A stretch of 64,000 bases of DNA from Notoacmeibacter ruber. GTDB lineage: Bacteria; Pseudomonadota; Alphaproteobacteria; Rhizobiales; Rhizobiaceae. The stretch lies in NCBI RefSeq assembly GCF_003668555.1, contig NZ_RCWN01000001.1:2269501-2333500 (forward strand), written 5' to 3'. The first letter of the stretch is position 1. Every line of letters begins with the position of its first letter. The position numbers and the translations under genes are program-made. Below the pieces are notes generated by a model. That model saw nothing but the letters and a program-made list of their open reading frames with translations, made no database searches and was not told where the DNA came from. Shown here piece after piece: positions 9,659 to 19,157 of the stretch.

Positions 9659-10225
9659 ATGATTGCTATGGCGCATGACCGACTGACCTTTCTGGCCATT
9701 TCAGGCAGTGCGCGCCGTGCATCGACCAATACTGCTATGCTCCGGACTATTCAGCAAATGTCGCCAGCGGAAGTCGTGATCGACCTCCTGTCCCCGGTCA
9801 ATTCACTGCCGGTCTTCTCACCGGATCTGGAAGGAGAGAACACGCCGCCCGAAATTGAGAGGCTTTTGGCAGCCATCGAAACTGCGGACGGTCTGATTTT
9901 TGCCAGCCCGGAATATGTTCGTGCCATTCCCGGCGGCCTGAAGAACCTGATCGACTGGCTCGTCTCACGCGATGCGATCATCAACAAACCGATTGCGATC
10001 GCCCACGCGTCTCATCGGGGGGAGGATATGCTGGCTTCGCTGCGGACCGTGCTCTCGACCATTTCGGCAGCGTTCACGAGTGATGTCTTCGTCAGTTTCG
10101 CGCTGATGGCGAAATCGCCAGCGGAAATCGACGATATCCTTCGGCAACCTGAAAACAGTGCTGCGATCACAGGCTTTCTGTCCGATTTCGCCGATCACTG
10201 CGCGTCGAATTCAAATTCCAGATAA
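9659..10225 (+). CDS. NADPH-dependent FMN reductase family protein
   Basis: A protein of about 188 residues with the flavodoxin-like FMN-binding motif ISGSARRASTNTAML near the start, and FASPEYVRAIPGGLKNLIDW, the hallmark of the NADPH-dependent FMN reductase / ArsH-like family. It probably reduces flavin or a quinone in the cytoplasm. Two starts are possible (9659 or 9668); the first lies only seven bases past the rpmB terminator tail, so this gene must be expressed from read-through or a promoter hidden in that stretch. Its end overlaps the convergent phytase-like gene by 31 bases. Confidence 0.8.
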   Translation: MIAMAHDRLTFLAISGSARRASTNTAMLRTIQQMSPAEVVIDLLSPVNSLPVFSPDLEGENTPPEIERLLAAIETADGLIFASPEYVRAIPGGLKNLIDWLVSRDAIINKPIAIAHASHRGEDMLASLRTVLSTISAAFTSDVFVSFALMAKSPAEIDDILRQPENSAAITGFLSDFADHCASNSNSR

Positions 10226-11196
10226 AGAGTACGCTGGAGAAGGCTCTTATTGTCGTCGGAAATGATCCCGATCCGAGTCGCTCCATCCTCGGTACGAAAG
10301 ACGTCAATGCCTTCCATATTGTCGATCTGGTAACGCATATCGGTGGTCAGGATCACCTCGCCATCAACGACGGCACCAGGTTTGATCTCGTTCAGATCGA
10401 TGACCCTCAACTGCATGCCCACCCCGCGCGCCAGCGAGAATGATCGCTCGAGAAGCAGAAGCCGGCCGCCCGGCAAGATCGCGCCATCGGTCGGCGAGAA
10501 ACGGTCGCTTGGTTTGACCGCGAAAAGCCCTTTGCGCGGCCCTTCGAGGACTGCGGCCAGAATATTACCGTCCCTATCGATGCTGGTTTCGGCAATCGCA
10601 ATTCTTGCGCCCTCAAAAGGGCTGTCATCCGGCGTCCGCACCAGTGTTTCGATGCCGCCATTGCCCCGCAATTCATGCTCGGGGATGAGAATGGGAACCC
10701 GGCCCACCGGCGTTGCGCTCTGACCATCGAGCTGAAATTCGATGATCCGGTCAATCCGCTCGAATGAAACAGAGGCCCGATCGCCATCGACGGAAAGGCC
10801 CTCCGCATCGGAAAGGTATTTTGCCCGTTGGGCACGTCCGGTTTCATCGGTCATTTCGGTAATGGCGGCGTCCGCGACCCCGGTGGGGCGCCCCTCCCCG
10901 TCCCGTTCGAGCCGGCCGAAAAAGAAAAAGCCCGTATCGGAGACGGCGACGAACCGGCCGCCGTCATCGTCGCGAAAACGAAATCCCGAAAAGGCACCGA
11001 GATGGCGGTGGCCGCCAATAAGATTGAGTCCGCCGATAAAACGCAACGGACCGAAATGCGTCTCGTCCGAACCGATATGAAACGCGTCGATCCGCTCCAG
11101 ACTGACCTCGAACGGTTCGCTCGCCGGCGACGGACTGACGGACAAGGTCGCGAACAACACGCCGCCGATCATTGCAGCAAAACCGATGTGACGCAT
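10195..11196 (-). CDS. Esterase-like activity of phytase family protein, exported
   Basis: A 333-residue protein with a signal peptide ending near residue 26 (SVSPSPASE) and a beta-propeller-type domain resembling the 'phytase-like' exported esterase family of alphaproteobacteria. Characteristic segments are GAFSGFRFRDDDGGRFVAVSD, YLSDAEGLSV and DNMEGIDVF. The biochemical activity of the family is poorly established. It begins two bases after the cobT stop on the same strand, so it is probably transcribed with cobT, although no functional link to cobalamin synthesis is evident. Confidence 0.75.
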   Translation of the reverse strand: MRHIGFAAMIGGVLFATLSVSPSPASEPFEVSLERIDAFHIGSDETHFGPLRFIGGLNLIGGHRHLGAFSGFRFRDDDGGRFVAVSDTGFFFFGRLERDGEGRPTGVADAAITEMTDETGRAQRAKYLSDAEGLSVDGDRASVSFERIDRIIEFQLDGQSATPVGRVPILIPEHELRGNGGIETLVRTPDDSPFEGARIAIAETSIDRDGNILAAVLEGPRKGLFAVKPSDRFSPTDGAILPGGRLLLLERSFSLARGVGMQLRVIDLNEIKPGAVVDGEVILTTDMRYQIDNMEGIDVFRTEDGATRIGIISDDNKSLLQRTLYLEFEFDAQ

Positions 11197-11198
11197 TG

Positions 11199-13106
11199 TC
11201 AGCGGCGCCCGGCGCTCTGTCTCGGCATTGGCTGCGCCAACTCGTCCTCGAAAAGCGCGGCGAGCTGTTCCGTCATGGCTCCCGCCAGCTCCTCCACATC
11301 GACGATGGTCACCGCACGGCGATAATATCGCGTCACATCATGACCGATGCCGATGGCAAGAAGTTCGACCGGAGAGCGGGTCTCGACCCGTTCGATCACC
11401 GCCCGCAGATGCTTTTCCAGATAGTTGCCCGAATTGACCGAGAGGGTCGAGTCGTCGACCGGAGCACCGTCGGATATCATCATCATGATCTTCCGCTGCT
11501 CATGCCGCTGCAGCAAACGCTGATGCGCCCATATCAACGCTTCGCCGTCGATATTCTCCTTTAGAAGTCCCTCGCGCATCATCAGGCCGAGATTCGTCTT
11601 GGCGCGCCTCCAGGGCATGTCCGCACTCTTGTAGATGATATGCCGCAGATCGTTGAGCCTGCCGGGCGATGGCGGCTTGCCGGATTTCAACCACTCTTCT
11701 CGGCTGCTGCCGCCCTTCCAGGCCCGTGTGGTAAATCCAAGCACCTCGACCGAAACACCACAGCGCTCGAGCGTGCGCGCCAGAATATCGGCACAGGTGG
11801 CCGCGACGGTGATGGGCCGGCCCCGCATGGAGCCGGAATTGTCGATCAGCAGCGTCACGACGGTATCGCGGAAATTGGTATCGCGCTCCTGCTTGAAGGA
11901 GAGCGGCTGCATCGGATCCATGATGATCCGCGACAGTCTGGCCGGGTCGAGATAGCCCTCTTCCAGATCAAAATCCCATGACCGGTTCTGCTGTGCCATC
12001 AAGCGGCGTTGCAATCGGTTTGCCAGGCGGCTGACGACGCGCTGCATATTGCCGATCTGCTTGTCCAGGAAAGCGCGCAGACGCTCCAGTTCTTCCTGAT
12101 CGCAGAGCTCGTCGGCCGCGACTTCCTCATCGAAAGCCGTCGTGAAGGCCTTGTAGTCGAATTCCGAGGCGATGTCGGAGAACACATCGTTCTCGCGCCG
12201 GGTCTCGCCGGGCGTATCGGCCTCGTCTTCGCCTTCCTCGTCCTCGTCGAACTCGGCGTCCGAAGCCTCGGCCATTTCAGTCTGTTCGCTATCCTGCGGA
12301 TCGCCTTCCTCCTCGGAGGCGTCAGCCTCCGCATCCTGCTCGCCTTCGGATTGCTCGCCGCCTTCATCCTCGCTGTCCTGCGGTTCGGGCTCGCTTTCCT
12401 CGTCCTCGGACTGATCGCTCTCATCATCCATTTCGTCAGAGAGCTCTTCAGCCATCTCCATCGAGACGAGAAGTTCGCGGATCGACCGCGCGAAATCATC
12501 CTGGCTTTCGATCGAATCGAGAAGGGTATCCAGCCGCCCCTCGGACTTCTCCTCCACCCAGTCACGCCATAGGGAAACGGCACTCTCAGCCGCCTGCGGC
12601 AGGGGCCGGCCGGTCAGCCGCTCGCGAACCATCAGTGCGACGGCCTCTTCCACGGGAACGTCGTCGCGGCTGGAGGCTGCGGAGAAATTGGATTTCTGGC
12701 AACGGTCCTCGACCATCGCGCCGATATTGTCGGCCACGCCGGGCATACGGTTGGCGCCGATCGAATCGCACCGCGCCGCCTCGACCGCATCATAGACGGC
12801 ACGGGCCTGCCGGCCCTCCGGTGCAAGGCGTACATGCAGCCGTTCGTCGTGGCAGGCCTTGCGCAGCGCCATGGAGTCGCCGACGCCACGGGTGATCGAC
12901 AGATCGATACCACTCGCCTTCTTCGGAAGATCTGGAAGGCGGGCGCGGTTGCCGACCAGCGCGGGCTTGTCGCGCGAAAAGGAAACCTCCAATTCGCGCT
13001 CGCCGCTCATCGCACGTACGGTGGCCGATACGGAACGCTTGAACCCGTCCTGCGCTTCCGTCACAGATTTCGCCGCCTTGCGCGAATTATGCCCTGAACT
13101 GCTCAT
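11199..13106 (-). CDS. cobT: Cobaltochelatase subunit CobT
   Basis: A subunit of about 635 residues of the aerobic, ATP-dependent CobNST complex that inserts cobalt into hydrogenobyrinic acid a,c-diamide. It shows the expected architecture: a conserved N-terminal region, a long acidic linker (Glu/Asp/Ser-rich, about residues 205-320) and a C-terminal von Willebrand A-type domain with a MIDAS motif DNSGSM near residue 420. The start at 13106 ([10 protein letters not shown]) is favoured over the upstream ATG at 13154 because family proteins begin in that region. cobS lies 1.5 kb away on the same strand; cobN is not in the window. Confidence 0.92.
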   Translation of the reverse strand: MSSSGHNSRKAAKSVTEAQDGFKRSVSATVRAMSGERELEVSFSRDKPALVGNRARLPDLPKKASGIDLSITRGVGDSMALRKACHDERLHVRLAPEGRQARAVYDAVEAARCDSIGANRMPGVADNIGAMVEDRCQKSNFSAASSRDDVPVEEAVALMVRERLTGRPLPQAAESAVSLWRDWVEEKSEGRLDTLLDSIESQDDFARSIRELLVSMEMAEELSDEMDDESDQSEDEESEPEPQDSEDEGGEQSEGEQDAEADASEEEGDPQDSEQTEMAEASDAEFDEDEEGEDEADTPGETRRENDVFSDIASEFDYKAFTTAFDEEVAADELCDQEELERLRAFLDKQIGNMQRVVSRLANRLQRRLMAQQNRSWDFDLEEGYLDPARLSRIIMDPMQPLSFKQERDTNFRDTVVTLLIDNSGSMRGRPITVAATCADILARTLERCGVSVEVLGFTTRAWKGGSSREEWLKSGKPPSPGRLNDLRHIIYKSADMPWRRAKTNLGLMMREGLLKENIDGEALIWAHQRLLQRHEQRKIMMMISDGAPVDDSTLSVNSGNYLEKHLRAVIERVETRSPVELLAIGIGHDVTRYYRRAVTIVDVEELAGAMTEQLAALFEDELAQPMPRQSAGRR

Positions 13107-13202
13107 GGACTGCAGATAAGGCGTGAACCTAAACCGGGGCAAGAGCCAATTCACCTGACAAGAACCGATTGTTCATTCAGACGAAACGATCTGTCGAAAT
13201 TT

Positions 13203-13214
13203 GTTCAATTGAAC
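13203..13214. promoter_or_regulatory. 12-bp palindrome upstream of flavin reductase gene
   Basis: GTTCAATTGAAC is a perfect palindrome 50 bases before the ATG at 13265, in the 158-base gap between cobT and the divergent flavin reductase gene. It has the look of a dimeric repressor operator (HxlR/MarR-like), but no regulator gene is adjacent. Confidence 0.35.
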
Positions 13215-13264
13215 GATCGCAGCTGATGCGCAAATGATGTGGAAATTCACTCAGGAGACCCATC

Positions 13265-13870
13265 ATGTCCCAGACCAAACCCCGCATCGCGATCATCATC
13301 GGATCGACACGCCCGACCCGTTTTGCCGACAAGCCCGCCGCATGGATGCTCGAAAAAGCAAAAGCACACGGCGCATTCGACGTCGAGCTGGTTGACCTCC
13401 GCGAGATGGACCTGCCCTTTTTCGATGAAAAAGCATCCAATCTCTGGATGGCCAGCGACAATCCGAAAGCCCTTCAATGGCAGGAGAAGATCGCAGAATT
13501 CGACGGCTACATCTTCGTTGTCGCCGAGTACAACCACTCCATCACCGGCTCGCTGAAGAACGCGCTCGATCAGGCCTATGTCGAATGGAACAGGAAGCCG
13601 ATGGCCTATATCGGCTATGGCGGCGTCGGAGCGGCGCGTGCGATCGAACATCTGCGCGGCATCGGCATCGAGCTGCAGATGGTCCCGCTCCGCAACGCCG
13701 TTCACATCGCCGCCGGCAGCTTCATGGCCGTCCATCCACTCGGCGAAAATGGACCGATGGAGACCATCGAAAATGCCATTGCACCCGCGGCGCAGGCCAT
13801 GCTCGACGAACTCGAATGGTGGGCCAAGGCTACCATGGCCGCGCGAAATGGGCAGACCGAAACGTCCTGA
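13265..13870 (+). CDS. NAD(P)H-dependent FMN reductase
   Basis: A 201-residue flavodoxin-fold reductase. The N-terminal IIIGSTRPTRFADKPA binds the FMN phosphate, and VVAEYNHSITGSLKNALDQAY is the classic active-site stretch. It would reduce FMN, quinones or azo compounds with NAD(P)H. The start at 13265 has CAGGAG upstream. It is divergent from cobT and has a palindrome in its promoter region. It differs clearly from the other flavin reductase in this window (9659-10225), so they are not recent duplicates. Confidence 0.88.
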   Translation: MSQTKPRIAIIIGSTRPTRFADKPAAWMLEKAKAHGAFDVELVDLREMDLPFFDEKASNLWMASDNPKALQWQEKIAEFDGYIFVVAEYNHSITGSLKNALDQAYVEWNRKPMAYIGYGGVGAARAIEHLRGIGIELQMVPLRNAVHIAAGSFMAVHPLGENGPMETIENAIAPAAQAMLDELEWWAKATMAARNGQTETS

Positions 13871-13988
13871 CGCCGTCGCGCGTCCGGGGAAATGAATCGC
13901 CGCCGACTTCAACTTTTCCGTAATGGAACATTGCAATATCTCGACCATTGGTTGCGCGAAGGATTTTGAAATCGAGGAGATTTTCAAT

Positions 13989-14297
13989 ATGCGTATTCGT
14001 GCAATGACCGCTTCTGCCGCCGCCGTTCTTTTGGCAACAACTGGCGTCGCCATGGCGGAAAAAGGCGGCAAGACGCCTTACGAAGCCATCAGCAAAAACG
14101 CTGACAAGAACGGCGCCTTCGAGAACAAGAGCGGCTATGTCACCAATGGCAAGGTCAACTTTTCGGAAGCCGGTGCCAAGCGTTCGGTGAACGGAAAGGC
14201 TGGCGACCGCGCCAATGAGAACAGCGCGATCGCTACAGACGATGATCGTGACGGCACGCGGGTCGAGCCGCGTGGCCTTTACAAAAAGAACGACTGA
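13989..14297 (+). CDS. Small exported hypothetical protein
   Basis: A 102-residue protein with an N-terminal signal peptide (MRIRAMTASAAAVLLATTG, cleavage likely after VAMA). The mature part is hydrophilic, rich in Asn, Lys, Asp and Gly, and has no cysteine. I recognise no family. The start at 13989 follows GAGGAG by about a dozen bases; an in-frame ATG at 13923 would bury the signal peptide. It stands alone, convergent with the 77-aa gene and the terminator at 14316-14351. Confidence 0.6.
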   Translation: MRIRAMTASAAAVLLATTGVAMAEKGGKTPYEAISKNADKNGAFENKSGYVTNGKVNFSEAGAKRSVNGKAGDRANENSAIATDDDRDGTRVEPRGLYKKND

Positions 14298-14315
14298 TCG
14301 ACCCGCACGTTCAAC

Positions 14316-14351
14316 AAAAAGCCCCGCGTTCCAGAGTGGAGCGCGGGGCTT
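14316..14351 (-). terminator. Terminator of the cobS operon
   Basis: GCCCCGCG (14321-14328) pairs with CGCGGGGC (14342-14349), extended by A-T pairs and by an inner TCCA/TGGA stem with a three-base loop. On the minus strand the stem is followed by TTTTTG, so it best terminates the cobS / 77-aa operon; it may also stop the convergent small gene. Confidence 0.85.
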
Positions 14352-14354
14352 CGA

Positions 14355-14588
14355 TCACTTCATATTGAAATGGCGTTGAAGAATGAGAACCAACTGTTCT
14401 GCCGACTCCTGATCGAGCTGAATAGATTGGCTCACTTTGCCTGGGATTTCCCTGCTATCGCGGCCCATCGTGTTGAGCTGGAAGAGCTTTCGGCCGTCTT
14501 TTTCGTGTAGATAGTAGATCGCTTCTATAGGATCATGAAGCGAGATCCGTTCCATCTCTCCACGGACGAATTTGCTAATCCTTGCCAT
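14355..14588 (-). CDS. Conserved 77-residue protein coupled to cobS
   Basis: A 77-residue soluble protein beginning MARISKFVRGEMERIS, with a central LNTMGRDSREIPGKVSQSIQLDQESA. Its ATG lies three bases after the cobS stop, so translation is likely coupled. Similar short proteins in alpha- and gammaproteobacteria are often labelled 'methionyl-tRNA formyltransferase' in databases, a name the length cannot support. The function is unknown; position suggests a cobalt-chelation accessory role or mere co-transcription. Confidence 0.7.
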   Translation of the reverse strand: MARISKFVRGEMERISLHDPIEAIYYLHEKDGRKLFQLNTMGRDSREIPGKVSQSIQLDQESAEQLVLILQRHFNMK

Positions 14589-14591
14589 ATC

Positions 14592-15578
14592 TCACCCCAG
14601 CACAACATTTGCCGCGCTTTCCGGCAGTTCCTCGCCGAAAGCACGCTGATAGAACTCCGAAACGATCGTCCGCTCCATCTCGTCGCATTTGTTGAGGAAG
14701 GTTAGCCGGAAGCTCATGCCGACATCCTTGAAGATGTCAGCATTCTCGGCCCAGGTGATCACCGTACGCGGGCTCATCACCGTCGAAAGATCGCCATTCA
14801 TGAACGCGGCCCGCGTCATGTCCGCAACGCGCACCATCTTGTTGACGGTCTCGCGGCCCTGCTCGTTCTGATAATGCCGCGCCTTGGCCTGTACGATCTC
14901 CACCTCCTTGTCATGGGGCAGATAGTTCAGGGTCGTCACGATCGACCAGCGGTCCATCTGCGCCTGGTTGATCTGCTGCGTGCCATGATAAAGGCCGGTC
15001 GTATCGCCGAGGCCGACCGTGTTCGCGGTAGCGAACAGGCGGAAGGCGGGATGGGGCCGAATGACGCGGCTCTGATCGAGAAGAGTGAGGCGTCCAGAGC
15101 TTTCCAGAACGCGCTGGATTACGAACATCACATCCGGTCGGCCCGCATCATATTCGTCAAAGACGAGCGCCACATTGTTCTGGTACGCCCAGGGCAGAAT
15201 GCCGTCCTTGAATTCGGTGATCTGCTGGCCGTCCTGCAGGACGATGGCATCTTTGCCGACCAAGTCGATACGGCTGACATGGCTGTCGAGGTTGACGCGC
15301 ACAGCGGGCCATTTCAGCCGCGCCGCAACCTGCTCGATATGGGTCGATTTGCCGGTGCCGTGAAAGCCGGAAACCAGTACCCGGCGGTTATAGGCAAAGC
15401 CGGCCAGGATCGCGAGAGTCGTCTGCCGATCGAACAGATAGTCCGTATCGAGCTCCGGCACATGGGAGTCGGCTTGGCTATAGGCCGGAACGATCATATC
15501 GGAGTCGATACCGAAGGTCTCCCGAACCGAAACGGATGTATCGGGCAGGCCGGGCTGTTCGTTTGTCTGGGTATCCAT
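14592..15578 (-). CDS. cobS: Cobaltochelatase subunit CobS
   Basis: A 328-residue AAA+ ATPase (MoxR-like) that forms hexameric rings with CobT and drives cobalt insertion by CobN. Visible are Walker [11 protein letters not shown], Walker [12 protein letters not shown], sensor [15 protein letters not shown] and the arginine-finger region. The start at 15578 ([10 protein letters not shown]) matches the usual family start; an ATG nine codons upstream has no support. It is followed immediately by the 77-aa gene and a terminator. cobT lies on the same strand about 1.5 kb downstream, beyond two plus-strand genes. Confidence 0.94.
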   Translation of the reverse strand: MDTQTNEQPGLPDTSVSVRETFGIDSDMIVPAYSQADSHVPELDTDYLFDRQTTLAILAGFAYNRRVLVSGFHGTGKSTHIEQVAARLKWPAVRVNLDSHVSRIDLVGKDAIVLQDGQQITEFKDGILPWAYQNNVALVFDEYDAGRPDVMFVIQRVLESSGRLTLLDQSRVIRPHPAFRLFATANTVGLGDTTGLYHGTQQINQAQMDRWSIVTTLNYLPHDKEVEIVQAKARHYQNEQGRETVNKMVRVADMTRAAFMNGDLSTVMSPRTVITWAENADIFKDVGMSFRLTFLNKCDEMERTIVSEFYQRAFGEELPESAANVVLG

Positions 15579-15683
15579 CAGGTCTCGTCGCGGCGGATTG
15601 CGCACTGGCTCTTTGGCCGCACGGCCCGCCTTGTCCTTCTTGCAGATGCAGATTGAAAGGGTCGTCTTGGGGCTTTGGTTTCC

Positions 15684-16301
15684 CTAGCAGAAACCGGAAC
15701 GCTTGAGCAATCGATAGGCGTCCAGGACTTCGCGAAACCGCTCTTCGCTGCCCCTGTCCCCATGATTGGCATCGGGATGGTACTGCTTGACCAACAGCTT
15801 GTAGCGCACCCTAATTTCTTCGGGCGTTGCGCGCCGCTCAAGCCCCAGCGTGCGGATCGCCTTCTTTTCCAAGGGCCGAAGCGCCCGCTCCTGAACCACC
15901 GGCCCGTTGGAATTGCTCCCAGGCTGCCGGCGTCCCGTATACGAATAATAGCCCGCACGGCCGCTTCGCATCGAGCTGATTTCCGGCGCGGCAGCGGTTT
16001 CACTGCCAAGCGAACCGATCTTCCAGGTCGGCCGGTGGCCGGTCGCCGCCTCTTTCTGATAGCGGGCGATCTCGCCGTCCGAGAGGCCGGAAAAATAGTT
16101 GTAGCCTTTGTTGTAGCGCCTGACATGCTCCATGCAGAAGCGAAAATACTCGCCTTCCGCACTGCGACCGACAGGTGCGCGAAACTCACCAGGCTCGTGG
16201 CACCCGTCCCACTGGCAGATTGCCTCCGTCTCCGCTTTCGGCTGCGCTTTTTTCTGCGACTTGATGCGGATGGAATCGAAAAGATTTGAACGCGACTTCA
16301 T
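15684..16301 (-). CDS. J-domain (DnaJ-like) protein
   Basis: A 205-residue protein with a conserved N-terminal region containing CQWDGCHEPGEFRAP and CMEHVRRYNKGYNYF, which has Cys/His pairs that may bind metal, and a C-terminal J domain of about 55 residues with the HPD motif (QYHPDANHG). J-domain proteins stimulate DnaK. Placing the J domain at the C-terminus is typical for this alphaproteobacterial family next to cobS. The start at 16301 (MKSRSNLFDSIRI) is preferred, since the 29 residues upstream look non-coding. It is divergent from bolA. Confidence 0.87.
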   Translation of the reverse strand: MKSRSNLFDSIRIKSQKKAQPKAETEAICQWDGCHEPGEFRAPVGRSAEGEYFRFCMEHVRRYNKGYNYFSGLSDGEIARYQKEAATGHRPTWKIGSLGSETAAAPEISSMRSGRAGYYSYTGRRQPGSNSNGPVVQERALRPLEKKAIRTLGLERRATPEEIRVRYKLLVKQYHPDANHGDRGSEERFREVLDAYRLLKRSGFC

Positions 16302-16409
16302 GGGGCAGATTCTGGGGTGCTTCGGCTGCGATAACAAGAATTGACAAGCGAACATTATTTGTCCGAAAGGTGCGAAACATATGTCCACCTCTCAAAACGG
16401 GAACAAATC

Positions 16410-16727
16410 ATGGCCTCTGCCGGACCGATCGAAACCGCGATGCGTGACAAGCTGGTGCGACGGTTCTCGCCCGAGCGGCTTGAAATCGTGAATGAAAGCC
16501 ATCTCCATGCCGGCCATCATAATCACGATTCCGACCATCACGACACGTTCGACGGCACGGGCGAAACGCATTTCCGCGTCCGGATTGTCGCGGCGGAATT
16601 CGATGGCATGAGTCGGGTGAACCGCCATCGCGCCGTCAACGAAACGCTGGCAGACGAGTTGACCCCCGAAAAAGTTCACGCGCTCGCCATCGAGCCGGCT
16701 GCACCCGGTGAACCGACGCGCTGGTAG
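16410..16727 (+). CDS. bolA: BolA family protein
   Basis: A 105-residue BolA-like protein. ERLEIVNESHLHAGH is the family core, with RVRIVAAEFDGMSRVNRHRAVNETL giving the helix-turn-helix-like region. BolA proteins pair with monothiol glutaredoxins and influence iron-sulfur metabolism and cell shape. The His-rich insert (HHNHDSDHHDTF) is typical of this subgroup and may bind metal. The start at 16410 is chosen because it begins at the conserved N-terminus. It is convergent with the CorC-type gene (15-base gap). Confidence 0.92.
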   Translation: MASAGPIETAMRDKLVRRFSPERLEIVNESHLHAGHHNHDSDHHDTFDGTGETHFRVRIVAAEFDGMSRVNRHRAVNETLADELTPEKVHALAIEPAAPGEPTRW

Positions 16728-16742
16728 GCGAAATCCCTCGGC

Positions 16743-18020
16743 TTAGCTGGCCAGCTCTTCGCCCGGCCCCACGATCGGACGAATTCGCAGGCTGACAATG
16801 CGGTTCTTCTCTCGCCGAAGAACGACGAAACGCTTGCCGTGAAAAGTGAAAGCCTGCCGTTCGTCGGGAATGGACTGCGTCTCGTGGATGACAAGACCGG
16901 CAACGGTCGTCGCCCAGTCATCGGGCAGTTCCCAGTCGAGCGCACGGTTGAGATCGCGGATCGGCACCGAGCCATCGACCACCACCGAGCCATCGGCTTC
17001 GATGGCCAGCCCTTTCATCTCGACATCATGCTCGTCGGCGATATCACCGACGATCTCCTCGATGATGTCCTCCAGCGTGATCAGACCTTCCAGTTCGCCA
17101 TATTCATCGACCACGATGGCAAAATGGCTCTGACGCCGCAAAAATGCGTTGAGCTGATCCTGAAGGGTGGTCGTATCGGGGACGAACCAGGCCGGCGCGG
17201 CGATCGCCCTGATGTCGATCCGCGAAGGATCATTATTGACATCATGCAGGGCGCGCAGCAGATCCTTGGCGTGGATCACGCCGACGATATTGTCCGGCGT
17301 GCCCTCCCATAGCGGCATACGCGTATAGGGCGAGTGGAGGATCTGCCGCACGGCATCCTCCGACGACTCGTCGGTATTCAGCGTCTGCATGCTGGTTCGG
17401 TGAATCATCACGTCCGACACTTCCAGCTCGGCCAGATCCAGCAATCCGCCCAGCCGGTCGCGATCGGCCTTCACGAAGGCGCCTTCGCGGTGGAGCACCT
17501 CCATCGTGCCACGCAATTCTTCATGTCCGGTCAGCATGGACTGGCCCTCGCCCAGTTTGATGCCGAACAGGCGCAAAACCTGCCGGACGAGGGCATTTAC
17601 AAGCGATGAGACCGGGCCCAGCACGGTCACATAGATCGCCATCAGCCGACTGACGGCCAGCGAGAAGGTATCGGGCGAAGAGATGGCCCAGCTTTTCGGC
17701 AGCACTTCGGCAAAGATGACCAGCAGAACGGTCATGACCAGCGTGGCCCAGACCACGCCGGCCTCCCCGAACAGACGCAGGAACATCGATGTGGCGAGCG
17801 ACGATGCAAGGATGTTGACCAGATTATTGCCGATCAGCAGCGCCCCGATCAGGCGGTCCCGTCTTTCGATGAGCCGCGTCACGATACCGGCGCGCGGATC
17901 GCCGCCCTGCTCCAGACTGTGCATGCGCGCACGGCTGGCTGCGGTCAGCGCCGTTTCCGAACCGGAAAAAACGGCGGATAGAACGATCAGTCCGACGATA
18001 ACGCCGATAACAACCCACAT
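16743..18020 (-). CDS. HlyC/CorC family transporter (CNNM-CBS)
   Basis: A 425-residue protein with a DUF21/CNNM transmembrane domain (about residues 1-185, with FSGSETALTAASRARM), two CBS domains (about 200-325, with DVMIHRTSMQTL and LEGLITLEDIIEEIVGDI) and a C-terminal CorC_HlyC domain (about 345-420). The family is linked to magnesium or cobalt efflux. It lies nine bases downstream of aroB on the same strand, forming an aroK-aroB-corC group, a gene order common in Rhizobiales. Confidence 0.9.
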   Translation of the reverse strand: MWVVIGVIVGLIVLSAVFSGSETALTAASRARMHSLEQGGDPRAGIVTRLIERRDRLIGALLIGNNLVNILASSLATSMFLRLFGEAGVVWATLVMTVLLVIFAEVLPKSWAISSPDTFSLAVSRLMAIYVTVLGPVSSLVNALVRQVLRLFGIKLGEGQSMLTGHEELRGTMEVLHREGAFVKADRDRLGGLLDLAELEVSDVMIHRTSMQTLNTDESSEDAVRQILHSPYTRMPLWEGTPDNIVGVIHAKDLLRALHDVNNDPSRIDIRAIAAPAWFVPDTTTLQDQLNAFLRRQSHFAIVVDEYGELEGLITLEDIIEEIVGDIADEHDVEMKGLAIEADGSVVVDGSVPIRDLNRALDWELPDDWATTVAGLVIHETQSIPDERQAFTFHGKRFVVLRREKNRIVSLRIRPIVGPGEELAS

Positions 18021-18029
18021 TGGCTTATG

Positions 18030-19157
18030 TTATGCCGCAAGGCACTCCCGCAGAAACCCAAGAACTTCAGAGGCCGGCACGTCCTTTGCGATAAAGGAAC
18101 GACCGATCCCTTCGGTGAGGATGAAGGTCAGCGCTCCGCGGCTCACCTTCTTGTCCTGTGCAATATAGTCCAGCAAAACTTCGGCAGGAGGGAGCCCTCC
18201 GGGAACCTCCGCGAGACGTGTGGGGAGCCCGACGGTCCTGAGGTGGGCTTCGGCCCGCTCCGCATCGTTGACGGAGCATCGATTGAGACGCACCGAAAAA
18301 TAGTGTGCCAGAGCGACCCCGATCGCTACGCCCTCACCGTGGACCAGCCGGGAGCTGTCATAGCCTGTCGCGCCTTCGAGTGCATGGCCGAATGTATGGC
18401 CAAGATTGAGAAGCGCCCGATCACCCTCTTCCTGCTCGTCGCGACCGACAACGTCGGCCTTGCATCGACATGAAATGGCAATGGCCTCGCCGCGCTCGGG
18501 GCCGCCCTCGAAAATACTCCGCCAGTTCTTCTCCAGCCAGAAAAAGAAATCGGGCCGGTCGATCAGACCATATTTGGCGACCTCGGCATAACCGGCACGG
18601 AACTCACGATCTGAAAGCGTATCCAGCACCGCCGTGTCCGAAAGCACCAGTTCCGGTTGATGGAAAACGCCGATCAGGTTTTTGCCGTGCCGGGAATTGA
18701 TGCCGGTCTTGCCGCCGACGGAACTGTCTACCTGCGCAAGCAGCGTTGTCGGGATCTGAATGAACCTCATGCCCCGCCGGACGATACCCGCCACGAAACC
18801 GGACAGATCTCCGATCACCCCGCCGCCAAGAGCAATGACCGCATCGCCACGCTCCATGCGGGTTCCGAGTACGAAATCGACCGCCTCGAGCAGGTATTCG
18901 GCGCTCTTGGTTTTTTCGCCGGCGGGCAGACGCTTAATTTCGAACGCAATACCGGATTGCTCAAGACTGGCGGTGAGCGTCTCCAGATGGAGTGAGGCAA
19001 CCGTCTCGTCGGTGAGGATCGCGCAACGCGCGCCCGGTAAACGCTCTGCGATGCGTGGGCCTGCATCCTGGAGGAGACCGGACCCGATCAGGATCTCGTA
19101 CGATTTAGCGCCCAGAGAGACCTCAACCCGTCTCAACCCATCCTCGGCCACGATCAT
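18030..19157 (-). CDS. aroB: 3-dehydroquinate synthase
   Basis: A 375-residue enzyme that closes DAHP to 3-dehydroquinate, the second step of the shikimate pathway, using NAD and a divalent metal. The NAD-binding GGGVIGDLSGFVAG and the stretch QIPTTLLAQVDSSVGGKTGIN are diagnostic. Zinc ligands are expected at Glu of GYAEVAKYG, His of GHTFGHALE and His of LVHGEGVA. Its ATG overlaps the aroK stop by four bases (ATGA), so the two are translationally coupled. Confidence 0.96.
   Translation of the reverse strand: MIVAEDGLRRVEVSLGAKSYEILIGSGLLQDAGPRIAERLPGARCAILTDETVASLHLETLTASLEQSGIAFEIKRLPAGEKTKSAEYLLEAVDFVLGTRMERGDAVIALGGGVIGDLSGFVAGIVRRGMRFIQIPTTLLAQVDSSVGGKTGINSRHGKNLIGVFHQPELVLSDTAVLDTLSDREFRAGYAEVAKYGLIDRPDFFFWLEKNWRSIFEGGPERGEAIAISCRCKADVVGRDEQEEGDRALLNLGHTFGHALEGATGYDSSRLVHGEGVAIGVALAHYFSVRLNRCSVNDAERAEAHLRTVGLPTRLAEVPGGLPPAEVLLDYIAQDKKVSRGALTFILTEGIGRSFIAKDVPASEVLGFLRECLAA

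Noticed and set aside
8966-10225. A 419-codon open frame spanning rpmB and the flavin reductase
   Set aside because: Only the last 188 codons resemble protein; the first part runs across the rpmB promoter, terminator and rpmB itself in another frame.
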